Position numbers and translations under genes: made by a program. Source: Anaerolineaceae bacterium (GTDB lineage: Bacteria; Chloroflexota; Anaerolineae; Aggregatilineales; Phototrophicaceae). From it: a stretch of DNA of 64,000 nucleotides. Every line of letters starts with the position of its first letter. Position 1 is the first letter of the stretch. The notes under the pieces are model-generated. The model saw only the letters and a program-made list of their open reading frames with translations. It did no database searches and was not told the origin of the DNA. Below are positions 22,683 to 30,685 of the stretch, piece after piece. The stretch covers positions 806,001 to 870,000 of the forward strand of contig JACKCH010000010.1 of NCBI GenBank assembly GCA_020634115.1. Reading direction: 5' to 3'.

Positions 22683-25625
22683 TTACCCCCCGCCACGCAC
22701 GACTTCTACCGTGATTTCGCTGCTGCCACTGTTTCCGGCCTGGTCGAAGGCGACGGCGGTAAACGTCTCTGTCCCGGTGCGGGTGATGTCCCAGGTGAAG
22801 CCATACGGCCATTCCGTATCCGTGCCGAGCAGTTGGCCGTTGTGGTAGAACTCCACTTTGGTGACGCTCACATCCTGCACCAGGGCTTCCAGCGGAATCG
22901 TCGCATCATCCGGCCAGCGGAAGGCCTGCCCCGGCTCCCCGGCGGTCAGTGTCACCTGGGGCGGGACGTTATCCACCGTGACCTCGACAATGCTGGTTTC
23001 GACCGAATTGTCATTGCGGACGACACTCAGGCGCAGCGCATACAGGCCATCCAGGCTGGCGGTATCCCAGGTGCCCAGGGTTGTCCCCCGCGAAAAGTCG
23101 GTGTGCTGTTCCCCGATCTGGATCCACTGGTCGGGGTTCAGGCCTTGTCCATAGGCCAGGACGTAATACTGCATATTGGTCGGGTCGAGCGAGCCGCGTA
23201 CATCCACCACGCCGCCCACATACGCCAGCCGCAGCGGTTGCAGAATCTGCACTGAGCCGAGCAGTTCCGGCAGACTCACCGTGTCGTATTCTTCCGGCGG
23301 AGTCGGCAGATTGTTGGCTTTCCACCAGTCGGCGGCCTCCGGCGGTGGGATGAAATACACCCGTTCGACCTGTAAGCCCGCTGGGGTATTGGCAGTGGCA
23401 CGCTGCCCGGTCTGGCTGTTGACTTTGACCGCCTGCCAGTAAGTATCTATGGTGGTGGGCTGCGCCGCCGCCAGGAACACCTCGCGCCGCGTGTCACAGT
23501 GGCCGTTGGGCAGCAGGCCGGAACGCTGGCAGATGGTCAGTTCGACCACGCCATTCGGGCGTTCCCAGGTGTCTGCCGGGAGACTGTCGCGGACGTTGGC
23601 ATATTCCAGCACCGCCCGCCACACGGCGGCTGTGCCGTTCATGCCGTAGGTATCCAGGGTCAGCGGGGCGCGGTCTAACCGGTCTAAGTGGGTTGCGACG
23701 ACCAGATGCGGCGTGTAACCGATTGTCCAGTCGTCTACCCGGTCACTCGTCAGGCCGTTGACCACCGCTACCGGGCGGGGCAGTTCCAGGGGGTTGTTCT
23801 CGCCCAGGATCGGGCGGCGGGTTTGGCTATCCGCCAGGATGTCATTTACCAGATAGCCGAGTTCACCGGGGAAGATACCGACCTGATTCAGCCGTACCTG
23901 TTCCGGCGTATACTCCCACAGCACGTTTCCAGCGGTATCCTCAATCCGCAGGACGGCGGTGGGGCTGCGCTGGCGGTAGTTCTGCCCTACCGGAGTCACC
24001 GGCACGCCGCGCATCTGCCCCATTGAGGCGAATACCGAATAGGCGTAGGCCGTATCGAGCAGGGAGACTTCGCCGCCGCGTTCCAACAGCGACAGGTCAT
24101 AATTGGTGTTTTCGCTCAGGCTGTTCAGCCCGATGCGGTGCGCCAGCGCCAGCATACTATCCAGTCCCTCGGTACGGGCGACCTGCACGGCAGGCGGCAG
24201 CAGCCCCGCGCCCATCGCGTCCCGCAGGTTGAGCGGCCCCCAGAAACGTCCATCCGGGTTAGTGGGCGTGTAGATCAGCCCTTCAATACTGCCGGGGAAA
24301 GTGCGCGGGATGTCCAGCACCATTGTCGCCGGGTTATAAAGGGCGTTCACAAAGCCGGTGAAGTAAACGAACGGTCCCAGCGTGGGGCCGGGCTGGTAGG
24401 CCAGCGCCGTGACCGGCCCAACGAGGCTCTTAATCTCGCCCGTCCCCACGTCAATGATGGCGATGCCACCGTTATTCGGGGGATTGATCCCCGGCGATTC
24501 CGTGACTTGTGGCAGATAGGCCGCGCTCTGGCAGATACCATTCGTCAGGGTCGTGCTGGAAGTCGGCGTCCCGGTCAGGCGGGAAAGGTGAATCCGCAAG
24601 GCACATTCCGACTGATAATACAGGTCGAGGTCGAGCGACGTGATGATCTTCACGCCACCACGCGCCACCAACTGTTCCCCGTCGCGCCCCAGGTTATCGA
24701 GGATGTCCTGTGCCTGCCGTCGGGCATACGCCGCAAACTCCGGCGCAATCTGGTAGGGCTGTCCCGCGCCGGACTGGATGGCGGTTTGGGTGGAAAATGC
24801 CCGCTCGTATTCGTCCGTCGTGATGTACCCGTTCACTTGGAGCAGACGCAGCAGGTCACGCTGCCGCCCCCGCGCCGCGATTTCGTTATCAAATGGATTG
24901 TACTGCACGGCGGGCGGGATGGCCGCCAGCAGCGCCGCTTCATCCAACGTGAGGTCGGCGGCGTGTTTGCCCAGGTAGACCTGTGCAGCGGATTCGATGC
25001 CGAACGTCTGGTTGCCATAATTGTTGGTGTTCAAATGCCATTCGAGGATGGCTTCCGGGGAATAACGCCGGTTGATTTCGGCGGTCAGGGCAATTTCGCG
25101 TCCCCGGCTTTCGATAGTGGAGAACTCACCGGGTGGCGCGATGATGTTGCGCACCAGCCGCGCTGTCAGGGATGGGTCAGGCGGCAGCGGGCCGTTGAGC
25201 AGGTTATCCCATAGTTTGCTGAAGGTCGTGATGGCCTGGAAGCGCGTCGCCGTCAGGAAATCCGGGTCTTCCATCATGCGCGTCGCTTCAGCTACATAGG
25301 GCGGCAGGTCATCCAGCGTCACCCAGACGCCGCTGCCCGGCACACCCTCCGCCGTGAACAGCAGCGTTTGTCCGCTGCGGTCATACAACTGCGTGCGCCC
25401 GGCAGCCGTGGCGGCCTCGACGGTATCCTGGGGGAGGGGGAGGTTACGCACCGCTGTTTGGTAGACCAGCAGCGCCCCACCAACCGCCACGCCCATCGGG
25501 ATGACCAGCAGCACCAGCACCAGCAGCGCCAATGCCAGGCCGAACCAGCGCCCACGTCCGACGCGTGCCTTGCGCCGTGCCTGCCGTCGTTTCCGCCGCT
25601 GAATGATTTGGGTGACTGTCGCCAA
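22683..25625 (-). CDS. Class A penicillin-binding-protein-like protein with degenerate transpeptidase
   Basis: A 980-residue membrane protein. Residues 1-27 are basic; residues 28-57 form one membrane anchor. Residues 80-260 are a GT51 glycosyltransferase-like domain (E119-D120 in MMEDPDFL; YSPEAILEWHLNTNNYGNQT; FGIESAAQVYLGK; LTLDEAALLAAIP). Residues 320-700 are a transpeptidase-like domain, but SxxK is replaced by P414-T-L-G417 (QPGPTLGPFVY) and the KTG box by NGLTS near 622, so acylation looks impossible. The C-terminus has Ig-like modules. Probably a wall-synthesis or scaffold protein; a complete transpeptidase is at 40103. Confidence 0.85.
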   Translation of the reverse strand: MATVTQIIQRRKRRQARRKARVGRGRWFGLALALLVLVLLVIPMGVAVGGALLVYQTAVRNLPLPQDTVEAATAAGRTQLYDRSGQTLLFTAEGVPGSGVWVTLDDLPPYVAEATRMMEDPDFLTATRFQAITTFSKLWDNLLNGPLPPDPSLTARLVRNIIAPPGEFSTIESRGREIALTAEINRRYSPEAILEWHLNTNNYGNQTFGIESAAQVYLGKHAADLTLDEAALLAAIPPAVQYNPFDNEIAARGRQRDLLRLLQVNGYITTDEYERAFSTQTAIQSGAGQPYQIAPEFAAYARRQAQDILDNLGRDGEQLVARGGVKIITSLDLDLYYQSECALRIHLSRLTGTPTSSTTLTNGICQSAAYLPQVTESPGINPPNNGGIAIIDVGTGEIKSLVGPVTALAYQPGPTLGPFVYFTGFVNALYNPATMVLDIPRTFPGSIEGLIYTPTNPDGRFWGPLNLRDAMGAGLLPPAVQVARTEGLDSMLALAHRIGLNSLSENTNYDLSLLERGGEVSLLDTAYAYSVFASMGQMRGVPVTPVGQNYRQRSPTAVLRIEDTAGNVLWEYTPEQVRLNQVGIFPGELGYLVNDILADSQTRRPILGENNPLELPRPVAVVNGLTSDRVDDWTIGYTPHLVVATHLDRLDRAPLTLDTYGMNGTAAVWRAVLEYANVRDSLPADTWERPNGVVELTICQRSGLLPNGHCDTRREVFLAAAQPTTIDTYWQAVKVNSQTGQRATANTPAGLQVERVYFIPPPEAADWWKANNLPTPPEEYDTVSLPELLGSVQILQPLRLAYVGGVVDVRGSLDPTNMQYYVLAYGQGLNPDQWIQIGEQHTDFSRGTTLGTWDTASLDGLYALRLSVVRNDNSVETSIVEVTVDNVPPQVTLTAGEPGQAFRWPDDATIPLEALVQDVSVTKVEFYHNGQLLGTDTEWPYGFTWDITRTGTETFTAVAFDQAGNSGSSEITVEVVRGGG

Positions 25626-25811
25626 GTGGTTACGCCTCGCTGCTGGTTGGTTATCAGGGGTTCGCTGTCATTTTTCAGGTACGGGGGCAAAGCCGCTCCA
25701 CACCAAGTATTATAAGGTGGTTTCAGGGAGAAGGAAAAGGCGCGGTTAGTGAAGAGGTTGGGGTGATAGAGTTGTCGTTACCGGCGATGCAAGCAGAACG
25801 AAGTCGATTCC

Positions 25812-26888
25812 TTACCCGCCGTATCGTCGTAGAAGTGCCGTGAGCCGGTCGTAAGGCAGGGCGTGGAGCGTGTTGCCATCGCGCCCAGTCATTGTTTCGG
25901 CGGCGGTCAGCGCGTTGAGTACCGATTCTTCCACCGCTTCCACCACAGCGGCAAACAGCGTATTAATCGCCATACCCGTCTCATTGAAACGCGGGGCGGT
26001 TGTGACCACCTGGGCAGGGTCGTGGGGGTGGTAGCTGGCTGTCGAGAATGCGATCACAAAGTCGCCGCTGCCATCATGTCCAACCGTCCCGGTGCGAGCC
26101 AGCCCCAGCCCCGCGCGGCGTGCCAACCGGCCTAACTGCCGGGCATCCAGCGGGGCATCCGTCGCCAGCACGACCATGACCGAACCCGGCCCTGGCTCCG
26201 GCAGCAAATCCGCTATGAGTGCTTGCCCCACCGGGACACCGAGGACTCGCAGTTCGCGCCGCCCGCCGAAGTTGGTCTGTACCAGCGCCCCCACTATAAA
26301 ATCCAGCGCCCGCCGCGAGGCCGTCCCAATGCCGCCCTTGAACTGGTAACAGGCTGTGCCCGTCCCCGCACCGGTATTCCCTTCGGCTACGGTGCCAGCG
26401 CTGGCTGTTTCGATGGCCTGGCGGATGTGCGCCGCCGTGATGTGCCGCCCCTGAATGTCATTGAGAAAACCGTCATTACATTCGCCCACTACCGGGTTAA
26501 TCGTGCTGGTCGTGATGCCGATGTCGGGGTTATCGTCCAGCATATAGCTCACCAAGTTGTCGGCAACCCGCCACACACTGAGCGTATTGGTCAGGAGAAT
26601 CGGCGTTTCGATCACGCCGCGTTCGCGCACTTGCTCGAAGCCCAGCGCCTTGCCATAGCCGTTGATGGTATGCACGCTGGCCGCTACTTTGTCCCGGAAG
26701 AGGTTGCCCCCGTGCGGCAGAATCGCCGTCACCCCGGTGCGTATCGGCCCCGCGCCGGGCTGCAACCGCCCTTCACCGGAAACCAGTGTCACCTGACCAA
26801 CCAGGACGCCGGGTACGTCGGTCATCGCGTTCAGCGCGCCGGTAGGCAGAAAACCCGTGATAAACCCGTCGCTGCGTAACCGGGGCAT
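25812..26888 (-). CDS. P1 (DmpA-type, S58) aminopeptidase
   Basis: A 358-residue Ntn-hydrolase-like peptidase that cleaves itself in two. Family blocks are ITDVPGVLVG-type MTDVPGVLVGQVTL near residue 22, GATAILP-like GVTAILPHGGN, NDGFLNDIQGRHIT, and FKGGIGTASRR. The expected self-cleavage site precedes Ser in PEPGPGSVMVVLATDAPL, where the new N-terminal Ser is the nucleophile. Cytoplasmic; the natural substrates of this family are mostly unknown. It lies 10 nt after DUF58, so may share its transcript. Confidence 0.92.
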   Translation of the reverse strand: MPRLRSDGFITGFLPTGALNAMTDVPGVLVGQVTLVSGEGRLQPGAGPIRTGVTAILPHGGNLFRDKVAASVHTINGYGKALGFEQVRERGVIETPILLTNTLSVWRVADNLVSYMLDDNPDIGITTSTINPVVGECNDGFLNDIQGRHITAAHIRQAIETASAGTVAEGNTGAGTGTACYQFKGGIGTASRRALDFIVGALVQTNFGGRRELRVLGVPVGQALIADLLPEPGPGSVMVVLATDAPLDARQLGRLARRAGLGLARTGTVGHDGSGDFVIAFSTASYHPHDPAQVVTTAPRFNETGMAINTLFAAVVEAVEESVLNALTAAETMTGRDGNTLHALPYDRLTALLRRYGG

Positions 26889-26898
26889 GGTTATTCCG

Positions 26899-27798
26899 TT
26901 ACCGCACCGCGCCCAGCCGCCGCAGGTTGAAGAGAATCACTTTTTCCCAGGGGGTATCTGTCGTGACGCCCACATAATGCACGCCGCGTTTCACACAGTC
27001 CGCCCGGATGTCCTCGCGCCACGCTTCCAGCCGTCTGATATACAGGTCGCGCATCCCGCCGTCAATCGTGACTTCCTGCGCCGCGCCGGTTTCCACGTCC
27101 ACCAGTCGCAGGTCGCCCCCCAGCGGCGGGTCAACCTCATCGGGTGAAAGGATGTGAATAATGCCGACCTCGTAGCCCTTCGCCAGCAGGGCATTCACGC
27201 CATCCTGGTAGCCGGAAGGGGAGAACATATCACTGATGATGAAACACAGCCCCGGACGACTGGCCCGCAGTGCGTACTGTTTGAGCGCATGATTCAGGTC
27301 GAGGATTCCGGTAGTTTTCAGGGCGCTCACGTATTGAATCATGCGCAGGCCGTAACCGCGCCCGCGCACCGGCCCGAACTGCTGCACGCCCGTATCGGTC
27401 ACGCCCGCCAGCACCAGACGGTCATTGGTCGCCAGCGAAATATAGGCTAACCCGGCGAACAGGCGCTGCGCGAACCGCAGTTTATTCAGGTCGCGTTCGC
27501 CTTCCTGCGGCCAGTCCATGCTGGCGGAGACATCCAGCAGCAGGTGGACGGCTAAATCTTCCTCATCTTCCAACAGTTTGATAAAAGGGCGTTCCAGCCG
27601 GGCGTAGATGTTCCAGTCCAGCCGCCGCAAGTCATCGCCGCGCACGTAATTACGGTAGTCGGCAAACTCAATGCTCGTGCCACGCTTGGTCGAACGGCGT
27701 TCGCCTTTCATCGCGCCCGCCCGCACCCGGCTGGCGACCAGCATGAGTTGTTCCAGTTTACGCCGGGTAGCTTCGTCAAACAGTTTTTCGTCGGCCAT
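26899..27798 (-). CDS. DUF58 protein
   Basis: A 299-residue DUF58 protein, usually encoded with a MoxR ATPase. The start at ATG 27798 (MADEKLFDEATRRKLEQL) fits the family. The core is RGTSIEFADYRNYVRGDDLRRLDWNIYAR-like, and a von-Willebrand-type metal site is suggested by LLLDVSASMDW (DxSxS). No membrane helix is present. MoxR-DUF58 pairs are thought to act in protein maturation or cofactor insertion. The MoxR gene is 840 nt upstream, with a GNAT gene in between. Confidence 0.9.
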   Translation of the reverse strand: MADEKLFDEATRRKLEQLMLVASRVRAGAMKGERRSTKRGTSIEFADYRNYVRGDDLRRLDWNIYARLERPFIKLLEDEEDLAVHLLLDVSASMDWPQEGERDLNKLRFAQRLFAGLAYISLATNDRLVLAGVTDTGVQQFGPVRGRGYGLRMIQYVSALKTTGILDLNHALKQYALRASRPGLCFIISDMFSPSGYQDGVNALLAKGYEVGIIHILSPDEVDPPLGGDLRLVDVETGAAQEVTIDGGMRDLYIRRLEAWREDIRADCVKRGVHYVGVTTDTPWEKVILFNLRRLGAVR

Positions 27799-27867
27799 GA
27801 TGTTCGCCCTACATACCTGCTGTGAACTCAGGATACGATAAGTGATACACAATTCTCGAAGCGCAGC

Positions 27868-27903
27868 CAGTTTTCAGTGGTCAGTTTTCAGTCGTTAGTT
27901 TTC
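27868..27903. repeat. CAGTTTT/CAGTCGT heptamer repeat block
   Basis: Imperfect tandem heptamers (CAGTTTT, CAGTGGT, CAGTTTT, CAGTCGT, TAGTTTT). The reverse-complement version (GAAAACTGACGACT) lies at 28016-28047, about 110 nt away. Confidence 0.7.
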
Positions 27904-27927
27904 TGGACTGCCCCCATTTGGTGGACG
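27904..27927. mobile_element. Possible IS3-family terminal inverted repeat remnant
   Basis: TGGACTGCCCCCATTTGGTG followed by GACG resembles the end of IS3/IS150-group elements. An ATG-led frame begins 30 nt later but stops after 15 codons with no transposase resemblance. Only one end is seen, so this is at most a relic. Confidence 0.3.
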
Positions 27928-28015
27928 GTGAAGGTTACACTACGCTGGGAGGCAGCCATGAACAAAATGAACCACAGCCCTCAATGTCACTCCCAATCCG
28001 TTTGACCAGGATTTT

Positions 28016-28047
28016 ACTGACGACTGATAGCTGAAAACTGACGACTC
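28016..28047. repeat. Heptamer repeat block, inverted orientation
   Basis: ACTGACGACTGATAGCTGAA followed by AACTGACGACTC; it can pair with the block at 27868-27903. Confidence 0.7.
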
Positions 28048-28107
28048 AAGCTGCTTTAATGGGAATCATCATTGATTCCAAGACATATCATCCAGAGCGT
28101 TACCCCG

Positions 28108-28557
28108 TTACCGCTCTAGCCGCAGCCGGTAAACGATCTCGCCATCTTCAATTTCGCCGGTATCCGTGAATCCCAGGCTGGCATACAGGTTGCGGGCGGC
28201 ATCGTTACCCGGCACGAAGCTAATCAATGCCGCCGCGTAACCGGGGGTTGCCTGCAACCTTTCCAGCAGCAGTTCCATCCCGACGCGGCCATAGCCCCGG
28301 CGCTGGTACTGCGCCCCGACCATCAGCCGGTCAATCCACCAGACTTTTGCCAACCCGTAATCCGCCGCCCGGTACATGAGGAAGCCGACCATCGTCTCAT
28401 CGTCATAGATCGCGGTGGGAATACAGTCCGGCTCATACTTCGATTCCGCCAGGGAGAACATATTGGGCGCAACGAACCGCTCCTGGCCGTCAGCCACCTT
28501 GAGGCGTATACATTCGCGCCAATTGTCACGGGTAATATCTTGTAGTGAGATGGTCAT
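28108..28557 (-). CDS. GNAT family N-acetyltransferase
   Basis: A 149-residue GCN5-related acetyltransferase. The acetyl-CoA loop is in motif A, VGAQYQRRGYGRVGMELLLE (QxxGxG/A type), followed by NLYASLGFTDTGEIEDGEIVY, the usual motif B end. The N-terminus (ITRDNWRECIRLKV) resembles diamine/spermidine acetyltransferases. Substrate not known. It sits between MoxR and DUF58, flanked on both sides by heptamer repeats, and looks inserted into that pair. Confidence 0.92.
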   Translation of the reverse strand: MTISLQDITRDNWRECIRLKVADGQERFVAPNMFSLAESKYEPDCIPTAIYDDETMVGFLMYRAADYGLAKVWWIDRLMVGAQYQRRGYGRVGMELLLERLQATPGYAAALISFVPGNDAARNLYASLGFTDTGEIEDGEIVYRLRLER

Positions 28558-28561
28558 AGAG

Positions 28562-28616
28562 GTCAGTTTTCAGTCATCGGTTGTCAGTTTTTAGCTGTCA
28601 TCGGTCAGCTATCAGC
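28562..28616. repeat. Heptamer repeat block
   Basis: Consecutive heptamer-like units (CAGTTTT, CAGTCAT, CGGTTGT, CAGTTTT, then degenerate ones) fill the gap between the MoxR stop and the GNAT start. Confidence 0.7.
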
Positions 28617-28641
28617 CCGCCAAACTCGGCATACAGGACGC

Positions 28642-29640
28642 CTATGCCGGTTTCGGCACGACGCGCAGCAGTTCCATGATAATTTTGTCCGGGCTGATGC
28701 CCTCCGCCAACCCCTCAAAGTTGAGCAGCAGCCGGTGACGCAGCGCGAGTTTCGCCACAGCAGCGATGTCATCGAATGAAACATTGAACCGCCCATCGAG
28801 CAGGGCGTTAATCTTCGCGCCGATGATGAGCGCCTGCGCCCCACGTGGGCTGGCTCCGTAACGCACATAGTCAAGAACCATTTGTGGTGCATGTTCGTTG
28901 TCAGGATGGGTGGCGACAATCAGATTCGCGACATACTGGCTGACATGGGTGGCAACCGGCGTATTGAGCGCCAGCCGTCCCATCGCCACGATCTCTTTGC
29001 CATCCGCCGCCTTACGGGCTTTGGGTGACTCGACGCCCGTAGTGCGTTCAATCACCGTCACCAGTTCGTCCGCCGATGGATATTCGACATTCACCTTGAA
29101 CATAAAGCGGTCAAGCTGCGCTTCCGGCAGGGGATACGTTCCTTCCATTTCTAGGGGGTTCTGCGTCGCCAGCACGAAAAACGGCGGCTCCAGCGTGTAG
29201 CTGCGGTTGGCAACGGTGACGGTCTGCTCCTGCATGGCTTCCAGCAGCGCCGACTGCGTTTTGGGCGTGGCGCGGTTGATTTCGTCAGCCAGCACGAGGT
29301 TAGCGAACACCGGGCCGGGCTGGAACAGCTTGACTTTGCGCCCGCTCTCATCATCTTCCAGGATGTCCGTGCCGGTGATGTCAGCAGGCATCAGGTCCGG
29401 CGTGAACTGGATACGGGCGAACTTGAGGTCAAGCGCGTCGGCCAGGGAGCGAATCAGCATGGTTTTGCCGAGTCCTGGCACGCCTTCCAGCAGCGCATGA
29501 CGCCCCGCCAGGATGCAGATCATCACGCCGCGCACCACTTCCCGATGCCCGACGATCACGCGCCCGACTTCGGCTTCAATGGCCTGGGCAAGGCGGCTGA
29601 ACTCTTCTAAGTTAATGTCTGTCACAGGTGCGTCGGTCAT
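28642..29640 (-). CDS. MoxR-type AAA+ ATPase
   Basis: A 332-residue AAA+ ATPase; ATG 29640 has AAGGG 8 nt upstream. Walker A is GVPGLGKT (K59), Walker B is LVLADEINRA, sensor and box regions are ATQNPLEMEGTYPLPEAQLDRF, and the C-terminal lid is YGASPRGAQALI. MoxR proteins act as chaperones that mature metalloenzymes or membrane complexes, normally with a DUF58/VWA partner (here 26899). Its start faces the GT87-like gene. Confidence 0.95.
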   Translation of the reverse strand: MTDAPVTDINLEEFSRLAQAIEAEVGRVIVGHREVVRGVMICILAGRHALLEGVPGLGKTMLIRSLADALDLKFARIQFTPDLMPADITGTDILEDDESGRKVKLFQPGPVFANLVLADEINRATPKTQSALLEAMQEQTVTVANRSYTLEPPFFVLATQNPLEMEGTYPLPEAQLDRFMFKVNVEYPSADELVTVIERTTGVESPKARKAADGKEIVAMGRLALNTPVATHVSQYVANLIVATHPDNEHAPQMVLDYVRYGASPRGAQALIIGAKINALLDGRFNVSFDDIAAVAKLALRHRLLLNFEGLAEGISPDKIIMELLRVVPKPA

Positions 29641-29746
29641 GTGCTCGTTCCCTTGATTCAACATTTTAATCTCAATTTTCCCCGGCAGGTTGATTCTACT
29701 ATAATAGCGGTTATTCACGTAGATACCGGTCAATGAACCACTGCCG

Positions 29747-30685
29747 ATGAATGCTTACGATTTTTCAATCAACTATTTTGCCGGGCTGCTGCTCCTCAAC
29801 GGGCATGATCCGTACAGCAATCCCTTATATCGCTATCCGTTCCCATTTACCTATCTGTGGGCGGCGCTGGCGCTGCCCGGCGCGGACGCGATGCCGCTGA
29901 TGTTCATCCTGTGGGGCGTTGTCAATGTCGGCCTGCTGATCTTCGCCTTTCGCAAAGATTTCTGGAAGTGGATTTTCTTCTTCCCTGTCCTGCATGAACT
30001 GAGTGCGGGGCAGGTGGAACTGCTGTTTTGGAGTGCCGAACGACTGATCGTCCCCGGTTGGCGCGGCGCTGCCCTGGGCGCACTGCTGACGATGAAGCCT
30101 CAGACCATGCTGGTACTGCTGCCCTGGCATCTGGCCGACTGGCTGCGGCATGACCGGCGCACCCTGCTCAAATGGGTGGCCTGTACGGCGGCGCTGTGGG
30201 GACTGCCGCTGCTGTGGCGACCTGATTGGGTCAATACCTGGCTGAATTTGCGCGGCGGCGATGCCAATCTGATCTACTCCGCCAGCGTGACCACTGGTAT
30301 TTTCAGCTTCCTGCGGCTTTCCGGCGAAAGCCTGCGCCCGCCCTATAGTCCAACGCTGCTCGTGTGGGTGGGCGTTTTGGGACTCATCGCCCTGGTCATT
30401 TTCCTGGTCGGGCAGTTGCAACGCTCGAAGGAAATCGGCAAAGCCTGTGCGATCATCGCGAACCCGCTGGGGTTGCTCTACACGCAGATGACGCTGATGG
30501 GAACCGCCCCGGCCTGGCTGCTGGTGCCGGTGAACCTGGTCAGTATCGGGCTGGCACTCAGTCTGGGGAACTTCGTCCCGTGCCTGGCGCTGCCGCTGAG
30601 TGTGATTGCGTGGCACTGGTACAAAAAACGAACAGATGCGACTCATGCTCATTGCCCACTGCCGGGTTCAAGCGACGCGAAATAA
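29747..30685 (+). CDS. GT87/DUF2029-like membrane glycosyltransferase
   Basis: A 312-residue polytopic membrane protein with roughly eight membrane segments. The N-terminus DFSINYFAGLLLLNGHDPYS matches the lumenal Asp-containing loop of GT87 polyprenol-linked mannosyltransferases (D...G.DPY). LGALLTMKPQTMLVLLPW is another family feature. It is shorter than usual GT87 proteins, lacking the first membrane helix, so the start may be truncated or misplaced. Its last 37 nt overlap the end of the opposing Gln-rich gene. Confidence 0.75.
   Translation: MNAYDFSINYFAGLLLLNGHDPYSNPLYRYPFPFTYLWAALALPGADAMPLMFILWGVVNVGLLIFAFRKDFWKWIFFFPVLHELSAGQVELLFWSAERLIVPGWRGAALGALLTMKPQTMLVLLPWHLADWLRHDRRTLLKWVACTAALWGLPLLWRPDWVNTWLNLRGGDANLIYSASVTTGIFSFLRLSGESLRPPYSPTLLVWVGVLGLIALVIFLVGQLQRSKEIGKACAIIANPLGLLYTQMTLMGTAPAWLLVPVNLVSIGLALSLGNFVPCLALPLSVIAWHWYKKRTDATHAHCPLPGSSDAK

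Larger units (their letters stand above)
27799..28107. other. Intergenic region with inverted heptamer repeats and an IS-end-like sequence
   Basis: 309 nt between the GNAT and DUF58 genes. It holds inverted blocks of CAGTTTTCAGT-type repeats (27868-27903 and 28016-28047) flanking a TGGACTGCCCCC sequence. No gene was recognised. Confidence 0.6.

Noticed and set aside
24138..25214. 358-codon plus-strand frame within the PBP-like gene
   Set aside because: Shadow frame opposite conserved GT51 segments; no recognisable domain.
27928..28005. Possible transposase start after the IS3-like end
   Set aside because: The ATG-led frame stops after 15 codons and shows no OrfA-like helix-turn-helix; at most a relic end.
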